7,426 nucleotides of DNA from Flavobacteriales bacterium UBA4585 (GTDB lineage Bacteria; Bacteroidota; Bacteroidia; Flavobacteriales; Schleiferiaceae): the NCBI GenBank assembly GCA_949487015.1, contig CATAQZ010000079.1:1-7426 (forward strand), read 5' to 3'. This document shows, in pieces, positions 6,284 to 7,426 of the stretch (the stretch's first letter is position 1; every line of letters begins with the position of its first letter). Under the pieces are notes generated by a model. That model did not search any database, was not told where the DNA came from, and saw only the letters and a program-made list of their open reading frames with translations. The translations under genes were made by a program, and so were the position numbers.

Positions 6284-7426
6284 ATGAAAAATCTACTACT
6301 CTCTTTTGCAGCGCTCGCCTTTAGTATCACGGCCAGTGCGCAATAGTACCACACTGCTCCGGTGTCGGGTTCAAACCCGAATAACGTAAATCAGGAAAAC
6401 TCAGAATATCCTGTGGGCAGCGGTCTACCAACGGACTGGACTAGCATCTTAAGTGCTGCGCAGACAGCCGGCACATACTCTAGTGTTCAGACGCTTCCTT
6501 TCACTTTTAAGCTACAAGGCTCAGCCATTGATTCTTTCCGTGTATCGAATACAGGTGTATTGACTTTCTCAAGAAAGACCAGTCCTGCGAATCACAGTGT
6601 AGGTTCTGCGGTAGCAATCACTAACTCAACTATCCCAGATTCATCCATATGTGTTTTGGGGTTAAATGGTAGTGGTGCAAACGATCAAGTTGCACGTAAA
6701 ACTTTTGGAACTTCGCCAAACCGCCAGGAATGGATCATGTTCGCTTCTTACAGTGTATCTGGCGCCTCTGGTAGTCACTGGAGCTACTGGTCTATCGTAT
6801 TAGAAGAAACAACGAATAATATTTATATCGTTGATCAGCGTACGGCAGGTGCAACACCTAGTTTAACTATAGGTGTTCGCGTAAACAGCACAAACGTTTA
6901 CGATCAGATTACAAGCGTAGGTAGCAATTCAACAAATGCTCCTGACTTTTTAGACAATACCTACTATACGTTCATTCAGGGCGTTCAGCCAGATTATGAA
7001 TTAGCTGGTGCAAGCTTAAACGTAAGCCCTTACCTAGGTCTTAACGTGGCTCCTTTTACCATTGCTGCTGACTTTACCAATAATGGTGCTCAGAATTTAA
7101 CCAGCGCTACGTTTAACTACAGTGTAAATGGCTCTACGCCGATGACGTCGAGTTTATCAAGCATTAGCATCCCTAGTGGTTCAACAGGCACACTTACTTC
7201 AGGGACGACATGGAACCCATCAAGCACTGGATTGTATACTGTTAAGGCATGGTTGAGTAATCTCAATGGAAGTAATGTTGATGCAAATACTGCTAACGAT
7301 ACGGTAAGCATGGACATTCAAGTCGTAACTGCATTGACTACACGATACCCATTGTATGAGACCTTTACCTCTTCTACTTGTGGACCGTGTACACCCGCAA
7401 ACGCAACCATGGAAGCTGTTTTTGAC
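6284..7426 (+). pseudogene. Secreted Omp28/thioredoxin-like multidomain protein, interrupted by in-frame TAG, 3' end beyond window
   Basis: ATG at 6284 starts a signal peptide (MKNLLLSFAALAFSITASAQ). TAG follows at 6344-6346, then the same frame is open for 360 codons to the window edge. The mature part begins with a beta-sandwich at about codons 55-220: LPFTFKLQGSAIDSFRVSNTGVLTF, then FGTSPNRQEWIMF and YWSIVLEETTNNIYIVDQR. This style is common in secreted Bacteroidota proteins. An Ig/CARDB-like domain follows at about 245-345, with FNYSVNGSTP, GLYTVKAWLSNLNG and ANTANDTVS. The last stretch, YPLYETFTSSTCGPCTPAN, starts an Omp28-like thioredoxin fold with a CGPC motif (bases 7379-7390). A type IX sorting domain is expected downstream but not visible. 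The first in-frame ATG after the TAG is at 6737, inside the first domain, so no good restart exists. If the TAG is a sequencing error, this is an intact partial CDS. Confidence 0.75.
6344..6346 (+). other. In-frame amber codon directly after signal peptide
   Basis: The codon order is GCG CAA TAG TAC CAC. Gln (CAA) is the usual residue after the ASA cleavage site, so the stop falls at mature position 2. A single C-to-T change of CAG to TAG would explain it. The stop itself is seen directly; whether it is real in the organism cannot be judged from this window. Confidence 0.9.

Noticed and set aside
6344..6346. Genome-wide recoding of TAG to an amino acid
   Set aside because: The thioredoxin-like gene ends in TAG at the expected family length, and no Bacteroidota TAG recoding is known to me; a local mutation or error is simpler.
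6362..6364. Restart of the interrupted secreted protein at GTG 6362
   Set aside because: The frame allows it, but the product would lack a signal peptide although its domains are of secreted type, and no ribosome-binding pattern is visible.

Overview
The window looks like a piece of a Bacteroidota chromosome, probably a marine-type Flavobacteriales relative. The assignment rests on four things: a CarboxypepD_reg-like protein next to a TonB-dependent receptor, signal peptides ending in Ala-Gln, a TAnnTTTG-type -7 promoter element upstream of the ornithine aminotransferase gene, and a secreted Omp28-like protein. No taxonomic marker gene is present, so the placement below phylum is inference.

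Region 1 (1-3255, + strand) is a tight envelope gene cluster that reads as one operon. It holds the last 50 codons of a secreted or surface protein (possibly the C-terminal part of an M23-type peptidase), a 211-aa exported CarboxypepD_reg-like protein, a TonB-dependent receptor that must start at TTG, and a conserved 76-residue protein of unknown function. Spacing is a 4-base ATGA overlap, 0-6 bases, and 1 base, so translational coupling is likely. Only 22 bases separate this cluster from the convergent genes that follow.

Region 2 (3278-6181, - strand) is a three-gene operon transcribed in the order ornithine aminotransferase (rocD), membrane acyltransferase 3 family protein, thioredoxin-like protein. 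The first two overlap by 1 base and the last two by 32 bases. A promoter-like sequence lies just upstream of rocD. The aminotransferase makes glutamate semialdehyde from ornithine. No obvious pathway links the three products.

Region 3 (6284 to the window end, + strand) is divergent from rocD across a 102-base spacer. It encodes a secreted multidomain protein: signal peptide, beta-sandwich domain, Ig/CARDB-like domain, and the start of an Omp28/thioredoxin-like domain with a CGPC motif. The most striking point in the window is an in-frame TAG exactly one codon after the signal peptide region. It is followed by 360 uninterrupted codons of plausible protein. This is either a very young nonsense mutation, a sequencing error, or a leaky stop. 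No CRISPR array, tRNA, rRNA, insertion sequence or phage feature was seen, and no gene-free stretch exceeds about 100 bases.
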